Part shown: positions 1 to 7,890 of the stretch, piece by piece | Position numbering within the stretch: the stretch's first letter is position 1 | Layout: each line of letters starts with the position of its first letter | DNA from: Actinomycetota bacterium | GTDB taxonomy: Bacteria > Actinomycetota > Thermoleophilia > Solirubrobacterales > JACPNS01 | Direction of reading: 5' to 3' | NCBI GenBank assembly: GCA_016219715.1 | Contig: JACRKX010000052.1 | Location: 1 to 50,581 of the forward strand | DNA: 50,581 bases | The notes under the pieces: model-generated | The model's input: the letters and a program-made list of their open reading frames with translations, nothing else | Told to the model about the DNA's origin: nothing | Database searches by the model: none | Made by a program: the position numbers and the translations under genes

Positions 1-515
1 CCGCCGGCCAAGACGCTGCGGCCGAGATCGAGCGGGCCGCGCACCAGATAGGCAAGACCGCGGATTCCGTAGACGATCGAAGGCACGGCCGCGAGATTCT
101 GGATGTTGATCTCGACGATCCGGTTGTACCAGCGCTTGCGGTTGGCGTATTCCTCAAGGTAGATCGCCGCTGCCACCCCCGTCGGAACGACGAAGAAAGC
201 GCAGATCGCCGCCAGCCACAAGGTGCCCATGATCGCCGACTGGATGCCCGCGTTCTTCGGGAACGACGACGGCATGCTGGTCAGAAAGTGCATGTCGACC
301 GAGCCGATGCCGTCGGCGATGATCTGCACCAGCAGCGTTGCCAGCACCAGCAGCGAGATCGCGATGCAGGCGATCAGCGAGAACTTGAAGAAGCGCTCGC
401 GCGCGGCGTCGCGGCGCGAAGCCTCGGGGATCTGGCCATCGAGACCGAGCGTGTTGATCGACTCGGTCACGGCGCCGGCCGCGGCCGCCGCGGGCTTGCC
501 TGCTCGGCCTCTCAT
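1..515 (-). CDS. pstA: Phosphate ABC transporter permease PstA (partial, C-terminus off the window)
   Basis: Inner-membrane permease that pairs with PstC in the high-affinity phosphate importer. About 171 residues are visible. A cytoplasmic N-terminus rich in Ala and charged residues is followed by a first membrane segment (LIACIAISLLVLATLLVQII), a second hydrophobic segment (GTLWLAAICAFFVVPTG), and the family stretch AAIYLEEYANR...IQNLAAVPSIVYGI, which lies just before the transporter loop. The ATG at 513-515 overlaps the pstC stop as ATGA and is preceded on the minus strand by a GGAGGAG ribosome site. The rest of PstA, and presumably pstB, lies left of the window. The call is secure from sequence and context. 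Confidence 0.95.
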   Translation of the reverse strand, partial: MRGRAGKPAAAAAGAVTESINTLGLDGQIPEASRRDAARERFFKFSLIACIAISLLVLATLLVQIIADGIGSVDMHFLTSMPSSFPKNAGIQSAIMGTLWLAAICAFFVVPTGVAAAIYLEEYANRKRWYNRIVEINIQNLAAVPSIVYGIRGLAYLVRGPLDLGRSVLAG

Positions 516-1453
516 TCGTACTCCTCCCGGTAGCGGTGGACCATCCAGCTGCTGAACATGTTCAGCACGAAGGTCATCACGAACAGCAGCGCGCCGACGG
601 CGAAGATCGTCTTGTAGTCGATGGTGCCGGTGGGGATGTCGCCCTTGCCGGTGTTGGCGATGAAGGCGGCCATCGTCTGGGCCGACTCGAGCGGGTTCGG
701 CGTGAGGTTTGGCAAGGCTCCCGCGGCGAGTAATACGACCATCGTCTCGCCGATCGCCCGCGAGGCGCCCAACACGATGCTGGCGATGATTCCCGAGAGC
801 GCGGCCGGCACCATCACCTTTATCGATGTCTGAAACTTCGTGGCGCCGAGGCCGTACGAAGCCTCTCGAAGTCCGCTCGGCACGGCGCTGAGCGCGTCTT
901 CGGAGACGGACGCGATCGTCGGCACCACCAGTATGCCCACCACCAGCCCGCCGGACAGGGCGTTGAACACGTCGACGTCGATGCCGATGTCGCGCAGGAA
1001 CGGCGTGACCGCGGTCAGGGCGAAGAATCCGAAGACGACGGTCGGCACGCCGGCGAGCGTTTCGAGAATCGGCTTGACGGTCTTGCGAGTGCGCGAGCTG
1101 GCGTATTCGCTCAGATAAATAGCGGAACCGACGCCCAGCGGTATCGCGACGACGAGTCCGATCAGCGTTATCTGAATCGTGCCGACGACGAGCGGCAAAA
1201 CGCCATAGCTCGGCGGATTGAAGAGCGGGGACCATTCGGTCCCGAATAGGAAGTCCTGGATCGGCACTTCGCCGAGGAACGAGATCGTCTCGCCGGCGAG
1301 TGAGAGCACGATGCCGACCGTGGTGGCGACCGTGACAAGCGCCGCGGCCACCAGGGCCGCTCTGATCATCAGCTCGCCGTAGCGCGGCTTGGAACGCTCA
1401 AAGACGGCCGCGTCGGCGGCCGTCTTTGAGTTTGTTCCGGAGTTGCTGCGCAT
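512..1453 (-). CDS. pstC: Phosphate ABC transporter permease PstC
   Basis: 313-residue inner-membrane permease of the Pst phosphate importer. A roughly 25-residue cytoplasmic start is followed by six predicted membrane segments. The ABC-permease EAA loop is visible as EASYGLGATKFQTSIKVMVP, with SRAIGETMVVLLAAG after it, typical of PstC. It is the middle gene of pstS-pstC-pstA, 58 bases after pstS and overlapping pstA by 4 bases. Length and motifs match the family. Regulation is expected through the Pho box upstream of pstS; the small hairpin across the pstS stop could reduce read-through into pstC, giving more binding protein than permease. Confidence 0.96.
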   Translation of the reverse strand: MRSNSGTNSKTAADAAVFERSKPRYGELMIRAALVAAALVTVATTVGIVLSLAGETISFLGEVPIQDFLFGTEWSPLFNPPSYGVLPLVVGTIQITLIGLVVAIPLGVGSAIYLSEYASSRTRKTVKPILETLAGVPTVVFGFFALTAVTPFLRDIGIDVDVFNALSGGLVVGILVVPTIASVSEDALSAVPSGLREASYGLGATKFQTSIKVMVPAALSGIIASIVLGASRAIGETMVVLLAAGALPNLTPNPLESAQTMAAFIANTGKGDIPTGTIDYKTIFAVGALLFVMTFVLNMFSSWMVHRYREEYE

Positions 1454-1505
1454 CTGAAATCGGCCTCGCAGGTTGTGATTGTCGCCCGCGGGCCGGTCGA
1501 ACGAA

Positions 1506-1521
1506 CGGCGCCTAAGCGCCG
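1506..1521 (-). terminator. Small hairpin across the pstS stop codon
   Basis: A perfect 6-bp stem (CGGCGC / GCGCCG) with a 4-base loop straddles the pstS stop. It has no T-run, so it is at most a partial terminator or an mRNA-stabilising 3' structure. Such elements commonly keep binding-protein mRNA in excess of permease mRNA; that role here is inference. Confidence 0.3.
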
Positions 1522-2468
1522 GCCGCCGCGGTCAGAGCGTCCTTGGACTTGGTGGCCTGCTCTTCGCTCATCGGAACGAACAGCGCGGTCTCGCTGATCT
1601 CCGTGAAGTTGTCGAGCGCGTATGTCATGAACGCGTTGACCTCGGGCCGGGTGACGGCCTTGTTCGAGACGTACATGAACAGCGGGCGTGAGAGCGGGGT
1701 GTACGAACCGTCCTGGATCGTCTCCTTGCTCGGAGTCACGCAGCCACTTCCGCCGTCGATCGCGACGAGGTTCAGCTTGTCCTGGTTCTGCTCGTAGTAG
1801 GAGAAGCCGAAGTAGCCGAGGCCGCCTTCGTCGCCGGCGACGCCTTCGACGAGCACGTTGTCGTCTTCGCTGGGCTGGTAGTCGCTGCGGCTGACGCCCT
1901 CTTCACCGTTGATCTCGTCGGTGAAGTAGTCGAATGTGCCGGAGTCGGTGCCGGGGCCGTAGAGGCTCAGGGTCGTGCTCGGCAGGTCTGGGTTGACCTC
2001 GCTCAGCTTCGTGACCTTCGAGCCCTTGTTCCAGAGCTTCTTGAGCTCGTCGGTGGTCAGGCACTTCACCTCGAGGGCCGGGTTGGTGACGACCGAAAGG
2101 CCGTCGAGCGCGACCTGCAACTCGGTGTACTCGATGCCGTTCTTCTTGCAAGCGGCGATCTCCTCGTCCTTGATCGGGCGCGAGGCGTCGGAGATGTCGG
2201 TCTCGCCGGCGCAGAACTTCTCGAATCCGCCGCCGGTTCCAGACTCGCCGACCGTGACCTTGACGTCGGGGTTGTCGCCGTTGAAGCCCTCGGCCGCTGC
2301 CTGGGCGAACGGGTAGACGGTGCTTGAACCGTCGATCGCGATACTGCCGGACAGGCCCGAGGCTCCGCCCTCGTCGTCGCTGCCGCAACCGGCGATCGCC
2401 AGCGCAAGGACCGCCATGACGGCGACGGCCAGCTTCAGCGGGACGTTGAGGAAGTTGTTGTTTGGCAC
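1512..2468 (-). CDS. pstS: Phosphate-binding lipoprotein PstS
   Basis: Extracytoplasmic phosphate receptor that delivers phosphate to PstCA. 318 residues. The signal peptide ends in the lipobox LAIAGC with lipidated Cys28, so the protein is anchored on the outer face of the membrane. Phosphate-binding segments typical of PstS are visible: GSSTVYPFA after the linker, SGTGGGFEKFCAGETDISDASR in the middle, and GPGTDSGTFDYF. The GTG start at 2466-2468 follows a GAAAGGA ribosome site. First gene of the pst operon, directly downstream of four Pho-box repeats, so phosphate-starvation control is expected. Confidence 0.97.
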   Translation of the reverse strand: MPNNNFLNVPLKLAVAVMAVLALAIAGCGSDDEGGASGLSGSIAIDGSSTVYPFAQAAAEGFNGDNPDVKVTVGESGTGGGFEKFCAGETDISDASRPIKDEEIAACKKNGIEYTELQVALDGLSVVTNPALEVKCLTTDELKKLWNKGSKVTKLSEVNPDLPSTTLSLYGPGTDSGTFDYFTDEINGEEGVSRSDYQPSEDDNVLVEGVAGDEGGLGYFGFSYYEQNQDKLNLVAIDGGSGCVTPSKETIQDGSYTPLSRPLFMYVSNKAVTRPEVNAFMTYALDNFTEISETALFVPMSEEQATKSKDALTAAAGA

Positions 2469-2533
2469 TTGAGTTTCCTTTCGGATTTATGAGATGCGGA
2501 ATGCAGGGCCAATAGTTGCCGTCGCGATCGCGA

Positions 2534-2577
2534 CCGTAGTTAACAAGCTGTGACGAGGTTGTGAAAACCCTGTGAAC
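2534..2577 (-). promoter_or_regulatory. Pho box: four tandem 11-bp direct repeats upstream of pstS
   Basis: Read on the minus strand, four contiguous 11-base units occur: GTTCACAGGGT, TTTCACAACCT, CGTCACAGCTT and GTTAACTACGG. They share the GTTCAC-type core of actinobacterial PhoP boxes and are in exact 11-bp register. A weaker fifth unit may precede them (2578-2588). They lie 66-109 bases upstream of the pstS start and in the divergent region shared with the OmpR-type regulator gene, so they may act on both. Direct observation; the binding protein is inferred. Confidence 0.85.
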
Positions 2578-2659
2578 GGTTGTTACCTGGGCGATTTCCC
2601 CCTCTAAGATGCGTCCGGTGCCCGTTTCGCCCGACCGGCGACTTGGTCACAATCAAGGC

Positions 2660-3478
2660 ATGACTCGAAACGAAAAAACCCCCCGCACCGTCGTGGTCAT
2701 CGACGACGACTCCGGCTTCGTAACGGTTCTCTGCAAGCGCCTCGAACAGGCCGGCTGGGCGCACGTCGTCATGAAGGCCGCTCCGCGCATCGACGAGCTC
2801 GCCGCCATGCGGCCGGCGGCCGTGGCCGTCAACCCGGCCGTGCTCGGTCCCGTGTCATGGGAGTTCCTGCAGCAGTACGCCGAGGCGCAGCCCGGCGTCG
2901 GGCTGATCGTCTGCGCAGAGCAGAGTTCAGTGGCCCAGCGTGTCCGTGGTCTTCGACTCGGCGCCGACGACTGGATCGGCAAGCCCTGTCACCCCGAAGA
3001 GGTCGTCGCCCGCATTGAAGCCGTCACGCGCCGTCACCGTCGCACCGCCGTCGAAGAGGTCGGCGAGGCCGGTCCGCTGGTCACCGGCGAGCTTGAGTTC
3101 CGCGTCGACCGCTACGAGGTGGTCGCCGCCGGCCGCCAGGTCGACTTGACGAAGCGCGAGTACGAGCTGCTGCTGCTGCTTGCCCGCAGCGATGGCCGCG
3201 TGCTGCCGCGCGAAGACATCTACCAGCGAGTCTGGGGTTACGCGATGGCACGCGGCGACCGTTCGGTCGACGTCTTCGTGCGCAAGCTGCGCCACAAGCT
3301 CGAGGCCGCGTCGCCCAACTGGCGCTACATCCACACTCACTTCGGCATCGGCTACCGCTTCGACGCCGAAGAGTCCGTGGCCGCAGCGCCGCCTGCCACC
3401 TCAGCGGGCGAGGCGACTGCCGAGGCCGGTGTGCCCGCCGCCAAGCTGGCGGTCGTCGAGCCAATACGCGCGGCGTAA
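2660..3478 (+). CDS. OmpR/PhoB-type response regulator with Asn in place of the phospho-acceptor Asp
   Basis: 272-residue DNA-binding regulator. Residues 8-125 form a receiver domain with the acidic pair in VVVIDDDSGF and the conserved Lys in DDWIGKPCHPEE, but the phosphorylation site reads AVAVNPAVLGP, with Asn58 (codon AAC at 2831-2833) where Asp is expected. Residues 140-245 are a winged-helix domain (KREYELLLLLARSDGRVLPREDIYQRVWGY ... RSVDVFVRKLRHKLE). An Ala-rich tail follows. The start at 2660 gives the usual receiver N-terminus; an upstream in-frame ATG at 2609 would add 17 unusual residues. No histidine kinase is adjacent. It is divergent from pstS and 3 bases ahead of the PhoU-like gene, so a phosphate-regulatory role is likely, possibly without phosphorylation. 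Confidence 0.88.
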   Translation: MTRNEKTPRTVVVIDDDSGFVTVLCKRLEQAGWAHVVMKAAPRIDELAAMRPAAVAVNPAVLGPVSWEFLQQYAEAQPGVGLIVCAEQSSVAQRVRGLRLGADDWIGKPCHPEEVVARIEAVTRRHRRTAVEEVGEAGPLVTGELEFRVDRYEVVAAGRQVDLTKREYELLLLLARSDGRVLPREDIYQRVWGYAMARGDRSVDVFVRKLRHKLEAASPNWRYIHTHFGIGYRFDAEESVAAAPPATSAGEATAEAGVPAAKLAVVEPIRAA

Positions 3479-3481
3479 GCG

Positions 3482-4096
3482 GTGATACCGATCGCCCGCC
3501 GAAGTTCAGACGAGTACTTCGACCTCTTCGAGCGCGCCGCGGCCAACGCCCAGCGCGCTGCCGGACTGCTGGTCGAGATGATCGACGACTATCCCGAGAA
3601 CGCGGCGCTTGGCCGCGAGATCCTGCTCTGCGAGCAGGAGGGCGACAGCATCACCCACGCGCTCATCCAGAAGCTCGCCGAGGGCGGCCGCCCGCCGCTG
3701 CCGCGCAGCACCGTGCACCGGCTCGCCACGACGCTCGACGACGTCGTCGACTTCACAGAGCAGATCGCCGACTCATTCAGCCTTTACAAGATCGAGGCGC
3801 CGATGGAGCAGGCGATCGCACTGGCCAAGGTGCTCAGCGAAGCCAGCGCCAAACTTGTGGTCGCAATCTCGACGCTGCGCAGTGGCGAGTCGCTCAGCGA
3901 ATCGATCATCGAGATCCACCGGCTCGAGAACGAGGGCGACCGCATCTCGCGCGAGGCCATCGCATCGCTGTTCGAAGGCGGCGTCGATCCGATGGTCGTG
4001 ATCCGTTGGAAAGACATCTTCGAGCAACTCGAAGAGGCGATCGACGCCTGCGAGAACGTCGCGCATGCCCTCGAGGGCGGCGTCTTCGACGCCTAG
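3482..4096 (+). CDS. DUF47 (PhoU-like, Pit accessory) protein
   Basis: 204-residue, mostly helical protein of the DUF47/TIGR00153 family, distant relatives of PhoU that usually accompany a PiT phosphate transporter. Features seen: FDLFERAAANAQRAAGLLVEMI at the start, acidic metal-site-like stretches EILLCEQEGDSITH and EIHRLENEGDRISREA, and TTLDDVVDFTEQIADSF / DIFEQLEEAIDACENVAH helices. GTG start 3 bases after the regulator stop, so the two are co-transcribed. No pit gene is visible nearby; here the link is with the pst operon and its regulator. A role in coupling phosphate supply to signalling is inferred. Confidence 0.88.
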   Translation: MIPIARRSSDEYFDLFERAAANAQRAAGLLVEMIDDYPENAALGREILLCEQEGDSITHALIQKLAEGGRPPLPRSTVHRLATTLDDVVDFTEQIADSFSLYKIEAPMEQAIALAKVLSEASAKLVVAISTLRSGESLSESIIEIHRLENEGDRISREAIASLFEGGVDPMVVIRWKDIFEQLEEAIDACENVAHALEGGVFDA

Positions 4097-4147
4097 CCGC
4101 CGAGGCCGGCGGCGCACACCCGCCTGGCGATACGCAATCATCGGTCC

Positions 4148-4528
4148 ATGGACTTCGAAGGAGATCGCAAGCGCAGGCTGATCGGCATCGGCGTGATCCT
4201 TCTGCTGGCTGCCGGTTTCGTTGCGCTGCCCGGTGGCGACGACGCGAAGGACGTGGTCTCGGCCGCGGTGCAGGCCGCCTTCCTCGCGGCGATCGCATGG
4301 TCGGGCTGGATGCTCTACCGCACTCGCTCGACGTGGCTCGCGGAGCTGCCCGAGCGCGATCGCGGAATCCTCTACGCGGCGCTTGCTGCCGGGCTGTTGA
4401 CGGTGGTCGGCCGCGGCCGCTTCTCGGAGATCGGCGAGGGGGGCACGTTGCTTTGGCTGGGAGTGCTGGCCGGCTGCGGTTTCGCCGTCTTCTGGGTGTG
4501 GCGCGAGTCGCGCCGCTTCTCTTACTGA
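4148..4528 (+). CDS. Small four-helix membrane protein, unknown function
   Basis: 126 residues. Four hydrophobic segments are visible (about residues 11-30, 36-56, 74-90 and 100-120) with short charged loops: a positively charged N-terminus (DRKRRL) and RSTWLAELPERDRG between segments 2 and 3. I do not recognise the family. It follows the DUF47 gene by 51 bases on the same strand and could be co-transcribed with it. High-G+C codon use matches the neighbours, supporting a real gene. No function is proposed. Confidence 0.6.
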   Translation: MDFEGDRKRRLIGIGVILLLAAGFVALPGGDDAKDVVSAAVQAAFLAAIAWSGWMLYRTRSTWLAELPERDRGILYAALAAGLLTVVGRGRFSEIGEGGTLLWLGVLAGCGFAVFWVWRESRRFSY

Positions 4529-4640
4529 CGTCTCCCGTCGGCGCGCGCGAGAAACCTTCGTTTTCCAGCGCCTTTGCAACGTCATCGAGTCGAGCCGGCG
4601 GGCGTTTTCCGACCGACGGGTCAGTTACGTTCGGCTCCTC

Positions 4641-6245
4641 TTGGCAGCTCCGGCGAAACAGCTCCGCGCCAGGCTCGCAGACGGACCGGCTTTCGGTGTC
4701 GGCCGTCTGGTGACTTCACTGGCCCTTGCGTTGATTACGGCGCTCGCACTCCTTGTTGCTCATGTCACGACCGCGCCGGCTTCGATCGGCGAGCGTGGTT
4801 CACAGGCCGCAACGTCCGGCGGACCAGTGGCACAGGCGTCTCACAGCTCATCAGGCCCGGCCTTCGGCGGCCGCCATGGCAAGGGTTGGGGCAAGGGCGG
4901 CCACGACCGCGACGATGACTCAGGCGACGACGACGCAGACGGCGACGGCTCCGGTCAAGGCGGCGGCGGCAAGGGCTGGGGCAAAGGCTGGGGCAAAGGC
5001 TGGGGCAAAGGCGGCGGCAAAGGCGGCGGAAAAGGCGGCAAGGGCAATCCTTGTAACAACGAGGAGCCCGCTCCCCAGGCCGGTGGCGGATCGAACGGCG
5101 GCAACCCGCAGCAGGGCGGTTCTCCTGGCGCTCCGCCGCAGAACGGACAGAACGGCTCAGGCGGCGGGCCAAAGGGCGAAGGCCCCGGCGCGCCGGGCGG
5201 CTCGCAGAACGGATCCTCCGGCAACCCGCAGGGTGGTGATCCCACCACCTCCGGTAACGCTCAGCCAGACGCCCAGAGCGGCGCCGGCACACCCCCCGCA
5301 GCGAGCAAGCCCAAGAGCAAGCGCGACACGACGACGAACCGCAAGCGCTCTGGCTCTCAGCGTTCGCGCCGGGGTGGCACCGAGTCCCCGGCTTCGCAGC
5401 CCGACGGTTCGGGTGGCGCCCAGGGCGGATCGCCGGGCTCCGGCGGCAGCTACGGGGTGGCAAATTCGAACGCCCAACTGAGCGCCGCCGCGCTTGCCGC
5501 GGCCGCGGCGCGTAACGGCAAGTCCGGTGACGATTCGCAGAAGGGCTCCGGCGTGGATCGCGACGGTTCGCAGTCTGAGGGCGAGACCGGCGCCAACGAT
5601 CTTCGCCGCAAGGCGGCAGTGTCACGTGCGGTCGACCGGGTGCCGCTCGCTTTCCGCCTCATCCTGCTGCTGCTGATGTTCGCGGTCGCGGTGTTGTCCG
5701 TCGTCTCACTGCGCGAGCGCCGCCGTGCCCACAGTGTCGCCCGCATCGCCCAGCTCGACTACCTCACCGGTCTCGCTAACCGCGAGGGCTTCGATCGCAT
5801 GCTCGGACAGGAGTGGCGCCGTGCCGTTCGCTACGGCCGCCCGCTAGGCCTGCTGTTCGTCGACCTCGACCACTTCAAGGCCTTCAACGACAGTCATGGG
5901 CACCTCGCCGGCGACCGGTTGCTGCGCGAGGTCGCCGCCGCGATCAGCTCCACCGCGCGCGGTTCAGACTTCACCGCCAGGCTCGGCGGCGACGAGTTCG
6001 TCGTGATCTGCCCCGAGAGCAGCGAAGAGGGTCTCAGCTCACTGGCGAGCCGGCTCAACCGCGAGGCCGAGCCGCTTGAGGTTTCGCTCTCTATCGGCTA
6101 CGCCCTGCAGGGCCCCGACGACACCGGTCCCGAAGAGCTCGTCGCGCGTGCCGACGCCGCCATGTACCGCGCCAAGGGCGCCGGGCGGCCAAAGTCGGCG
6201 TCGGGCAACCCGATGCTGCGCGCGATGCGCCGCCGTTCCAGCTAG
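4641..6245 (+). CDS. Membrane diguanylate cyclase with long Gly/Lys/Asn-rich outer region
   Basis: 534 residues. An N-terminal membrane segment (about 22-42) is followed by some 290 residues of low complexity, including six GKGW/GKGG repeats (about 110-135), Asn/Gln/Gly-rich and Ser/Lys-rich stretches. A second membrane segment (about 335-355) leads into a C-terminal GGDEF domain starting at DYLTGLANREGF. The active motif GGDEF (449-453) and the inhibitory site RxxD (RGSD, 440-443, five residues upstream) are both intact, so the domain should make c-di-GMP under product feedback. The likely start is TTG 4641; no strong ribosome site is visible, so the start is uncertain. The low-complexity part would lie outside the membrane. 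Confidence 0.85.
   Translation: MAAPAKQLRARLADGPAFGVGRLVTSLALALITALALLVAHVTTAPASIGERGSQAATSGGPVAQASHSSSGPAFGGRHGKGWGKGGHDRDDDSGDDDADGDGSGQGGGGKGWGKGWGKGWGKGGGKGGGKGGKGNPCNNEEPAPQAGGGSNGGNPQQGGSPGAPPQNGQNGSGGGPKGEGPGAPGGSQNGSSGNPQGGDPTTSGNAQPDAQSGAGTPPAASKPKSKRDTTTNRKRSGSQRSRRGGTESPASQPDGSGGAQGGSPGSGGSYGVANSNAQLSAAALAAAAARNGKSGDDSQKGSGVDRDGSQSEGETGANDLRRKAAVSRAVDRVPLAFRLILLLLMFAVAVLSVVSLRERRRAHSVARIAQLDYLTGLANREGFDRMLGQEWRRAVRYGRPLGLLFVDLDHFKAFNDSHGHLAGDRLLREVAAAISSTARGSDFTARLGGDEFVVICPESSEEGLSSLASRLNREAEPLEVSLSIGYALQGPDDTGPEELVARADAAMYRAKGAGRPKSASGNPMLRAMRRRSS
4968..5045 (+). repeat. Six tandem 12-bp units encoding GKGW/GKGG repeats
   Basis: Units of the form GGCAAAGGCTGG, drifting to GGCAAAGGCGGC, repeat six times from 4968 to 5039, plus a partial unit. 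They are in frame and encode alternating Gly-Lys-Gly-Trp and Gly-Lys-Gly-Gly. Near-identity of the first units suggests recent slippage expansion. Confidence 0.9.
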
Positions 6246-6266
6246 ACCGGCCGCGCCGCTTTAGCC

Positions 6267-6298
6267 ACCGATTCGTAGCGAAGTTTTCGCGAATCGGT
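6267..6298. terminator. Inverted repeat between the GGDEF gene and the TadE-like genes
   Basis: Arms ACCGATTCG (6267-6275) and CGAATCGGT (6290-6298) pair perfectly over 9 bp. A competing inner hairpin (GCGAA-GTT-TTCGC, 6278-6290) shares one base with the outer stem. No T-run follows. It could end transcription of the cyclase gene or act as an operator for the TadE-like cluster. Confidence 0.4.
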
Positions 6299-6299
6299 C

Positions 6300-6722
6300 T
6301 TGATTCGTAACGCGCACGCCGCGAGCATCGTTGGCGTGCGTGAGGGATCTCGATTTCGTGCGGTAGCCGGGCAGGCGTCGGTTGAGCTGGTGGCGGCATT
6401 GCCGGTGATTGCGGTGGTGCTCGGTTGCGCTTGGCAGGCCGTGCTGGCCGGTCACTCGGCTTGGGCGCTGTCCGAGGCCGCGCGCCTGGCCGCGCGCGAG
6501 TATGCGGTGAAGCGGGTTGCCCTGGGGCCCGAGCCAGCGCGTAGCTATTCGCGGGCAATCGTCGATCGTGTGCTGCCGTCCTCGATGCGCGATGGCCGGT
6601 CGTTTCGTGTTTCGCGCGGTGGCGCCGTCGAGTTGCGCGTGCACATTCCGCTGGCTCCGCCGTTCTCGGCGGTCTTCGCTCACGGGCCGACGATCACCTC
6701 GCGTGCGGGATTCGGCGGGTGA
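6300..6722 (+). CDS. TadE-like pseudopilin-type protein (first of two)
   Basis: 140 residues from TTG 6300; GTG 6336 is an alternative start. The diagnostic segment is GQASVELVAALPVIAVVLGCAWQAVLAGH: a short charged start, Glu at position 5 of the hydrophobic helix, and a single membrane span as in TadE/TadG minor pseudopilins. The rest is a roughly 90-residue extracytoplasmic tail. Its stop overlaps the next TadE-like gene by 4 bases. Tad-family proteins normally need a TadA ATPase and TadBC; none are in this window, so these genes may be served by a remote tad locus or have another role. Confidence 0.75.
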   Translation: MIRNAHAASIVGVREGSRFRAVAGQASVELVAALPVIAVVLGCAWQAVLAGHSAWALSEAARLAAREYAVKRVALGPEPARSYSRAIVDRVLPSSMRDGRSFRVSRGGAVELRVHIPLAPPFSAVFAHGPTITSRAGFGG

Positions 6723-7063
6723 GACGGCGTTCGCCGCAACTCGGCCAGGCATTGGTCGAAACCGTCGCCTCAGTTCCCGTGCTGATCGTCTGCGCGATGC
6801 TCGGCATGCAGGGTCTGGCGGCAGGCGCAGCCTGGCTACAGGCCGACAACGCGGCCCATTCGGCGGCGCTTGCCGCGCAGAGCGGAGGCGACGCGTCGCG
6901 GGCTGCCCGTGCCGCGCTACCCGGCTGGTCGCGAGGGCGCGTCAGCGTCAGCGCGCGCCACGGGCGTATCGACGTCTGGCTCACACCGCGAGCGCTGTTT
7001 CCGCCGCTGGCCGGCGCGCTGCGCGCGCATGGCCTCTCTCGCTACACGCCGGTCGCGCGATGA
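6719..7063 (+). CDS. TadE-like pseudopilin-type protein (second of two)
   Basis: 114 residues. The N-terminus MRRRSPQLGQALVETVASVPVLIVCAMLGMQGLAAG has the Gly-Gln-x-x-x-Glu entry to a single hydrophobic helix seen in TadE-type proteins, followed by an Ala-rich extracytoplasmic tail of about 75 residues with no recognised domain. GTG start overlaps the previous stop by 4 bases, and its TGA overlaps the next ATG. Paired tandem TadE genes are typical of Tad loci and suggest a two-component minor pilin pair. Identity rests on the N-terminal segment only. Confidence 0.72.
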   Translation: MRRRSPQLGQALVETVASVPVLIVCAMLGMQGLAAGAAWLQADNAAHSAALAAQSGGDASRAARAALPGWSRGRVSVSARHGRIDVWLTPRALFPPLAGALRAHGLSRYTPVAR

Positions 7064-7890
7064 GCGATGCTCGCAAGCTGCATCGCGGCGCGCCCGCCGT
7101 CTCCGATCGTTCACCGCGTCGTGGCTTCCCGGTTTCGCCGCTGTCGATGGCCGGCTTCCTACAACTTCCGCGCATCTCCGGTGAGCTTGACCGCCCGCCC
7201 GCTCCTCGTCCGGGCGCGACGGTCGTTCCGTTGCGTCCGGAGGTCTGTAACGACGAGCCGCCGCTTGCGCCGCTCGTGGATCTCCCGGCGTTCAGGCCGC
7301 CCACTCCGAGGGTCGCCATAGTCACGATCGACGACGGTCATCTCGATTCGACAGTGGCGCTGGCGGTTGCCGTCGCCGGACGCGCGGCCGCGGCCGCCGG
7401 CCTGCCCGGCGCGATTGTCACGACGGCGCGTGACGGCGCCACGCCGATCGCCCGTCGCAAGCGAGGCGCTGTCGCGCTGCGTGGATTCGAGCCGATCGGC
7501 CGCGCCGGCAACGTCACGCTGCTCGACGCCGCCGATGCCGAAGCCGCGTCGATTGCCGCAGCAGGCGTGGTTCCGGTCGTTTGTGTACTGCGCGCCGGCG
7601 AAGGGCTCGGCCCCGATCTCGCTCGAATCTGCCCAAGCTCGCTGCTGCTGGTCGCCGGCGCCGAGGCGGGCGAGAACTACGTCGAGCTGCTCGCCCACGA
7701 TCTCACGCGATCGGGCGGCGGGGTCACGCCGCGCGTACTGCGATACGGACCGGCCGTAGGCGAGGCAACCGAATCGCCGTCGCTGACAATCGATGGTTCG
7801 GCGCGGCTGCGCCTGATGCTCGGCTTGCCGCCGGGGCGGCGTAGCCGGGCCAACGCCGAGCTGGCCGTCGCGCTGCTTGGCAGCGTGTGA
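7060..7890 (+). CDS. Hypothetical protein in the TadE-like cluster
   Basis: 276 residues from the ATG at 7060, which overlaps the previous stop (ATGA); a longer reading frame upstream is only a shadow of the TadE genes. I do not recognise the family. The first 90 residues are Pro/Arg-rich and probably disordered; residues 90-276 alternate hydrophobic strands and Ala-rich helices (RVAIVTIDDGH, VVPVVCVLRAGEG, SSLLLVAGAEAGENYVELLAHDL), suggesting an alpha/beta domain. No P-loop or membrane segment is visible. By position it could be a cytoplasmic partner of the Tad-like proteins, similar in place to CpaE, but sequence support is lacking. Confidence 0.65.
   Translation: MSDARKLHRGAPAVSDRSPRRGFPVSPLSMAGFLQLPRISGELDRPPAPRPGATVVPLRPEVCNDEPPLAPLVDLPAFRPPTPRVAIVTIDDGHLDSTVALAVAVAGRAAAAAGLPGAIVTTARDGATPIARRKRGAVALRGFEPIGRAGNVTLLDAADAEAASIAAAGVVPVVCVLRAGEGLGPDLARICPSSLLLVAGAEAGENYVELLAHDLTRSGGGVTPRVLRYGPAVGEATESPSLTIDGSARLRLMLGLPPGRRSRANAELAVALLGSV

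Noticed and set aside
4529-4640. Possible c-di-GMP riboswitch upstream of the diguanylate cyclase gene
   Set aside because: The conserved tetraloop/receptor pieces are absent; only a CTTTGC-like fragment is seen.
7060-7890. CpaE/TadZ-like ATPase assignment
   Set aside because: Position in a Tad-like cluster fits, but no P-loop or deviant Walker motif is visible.
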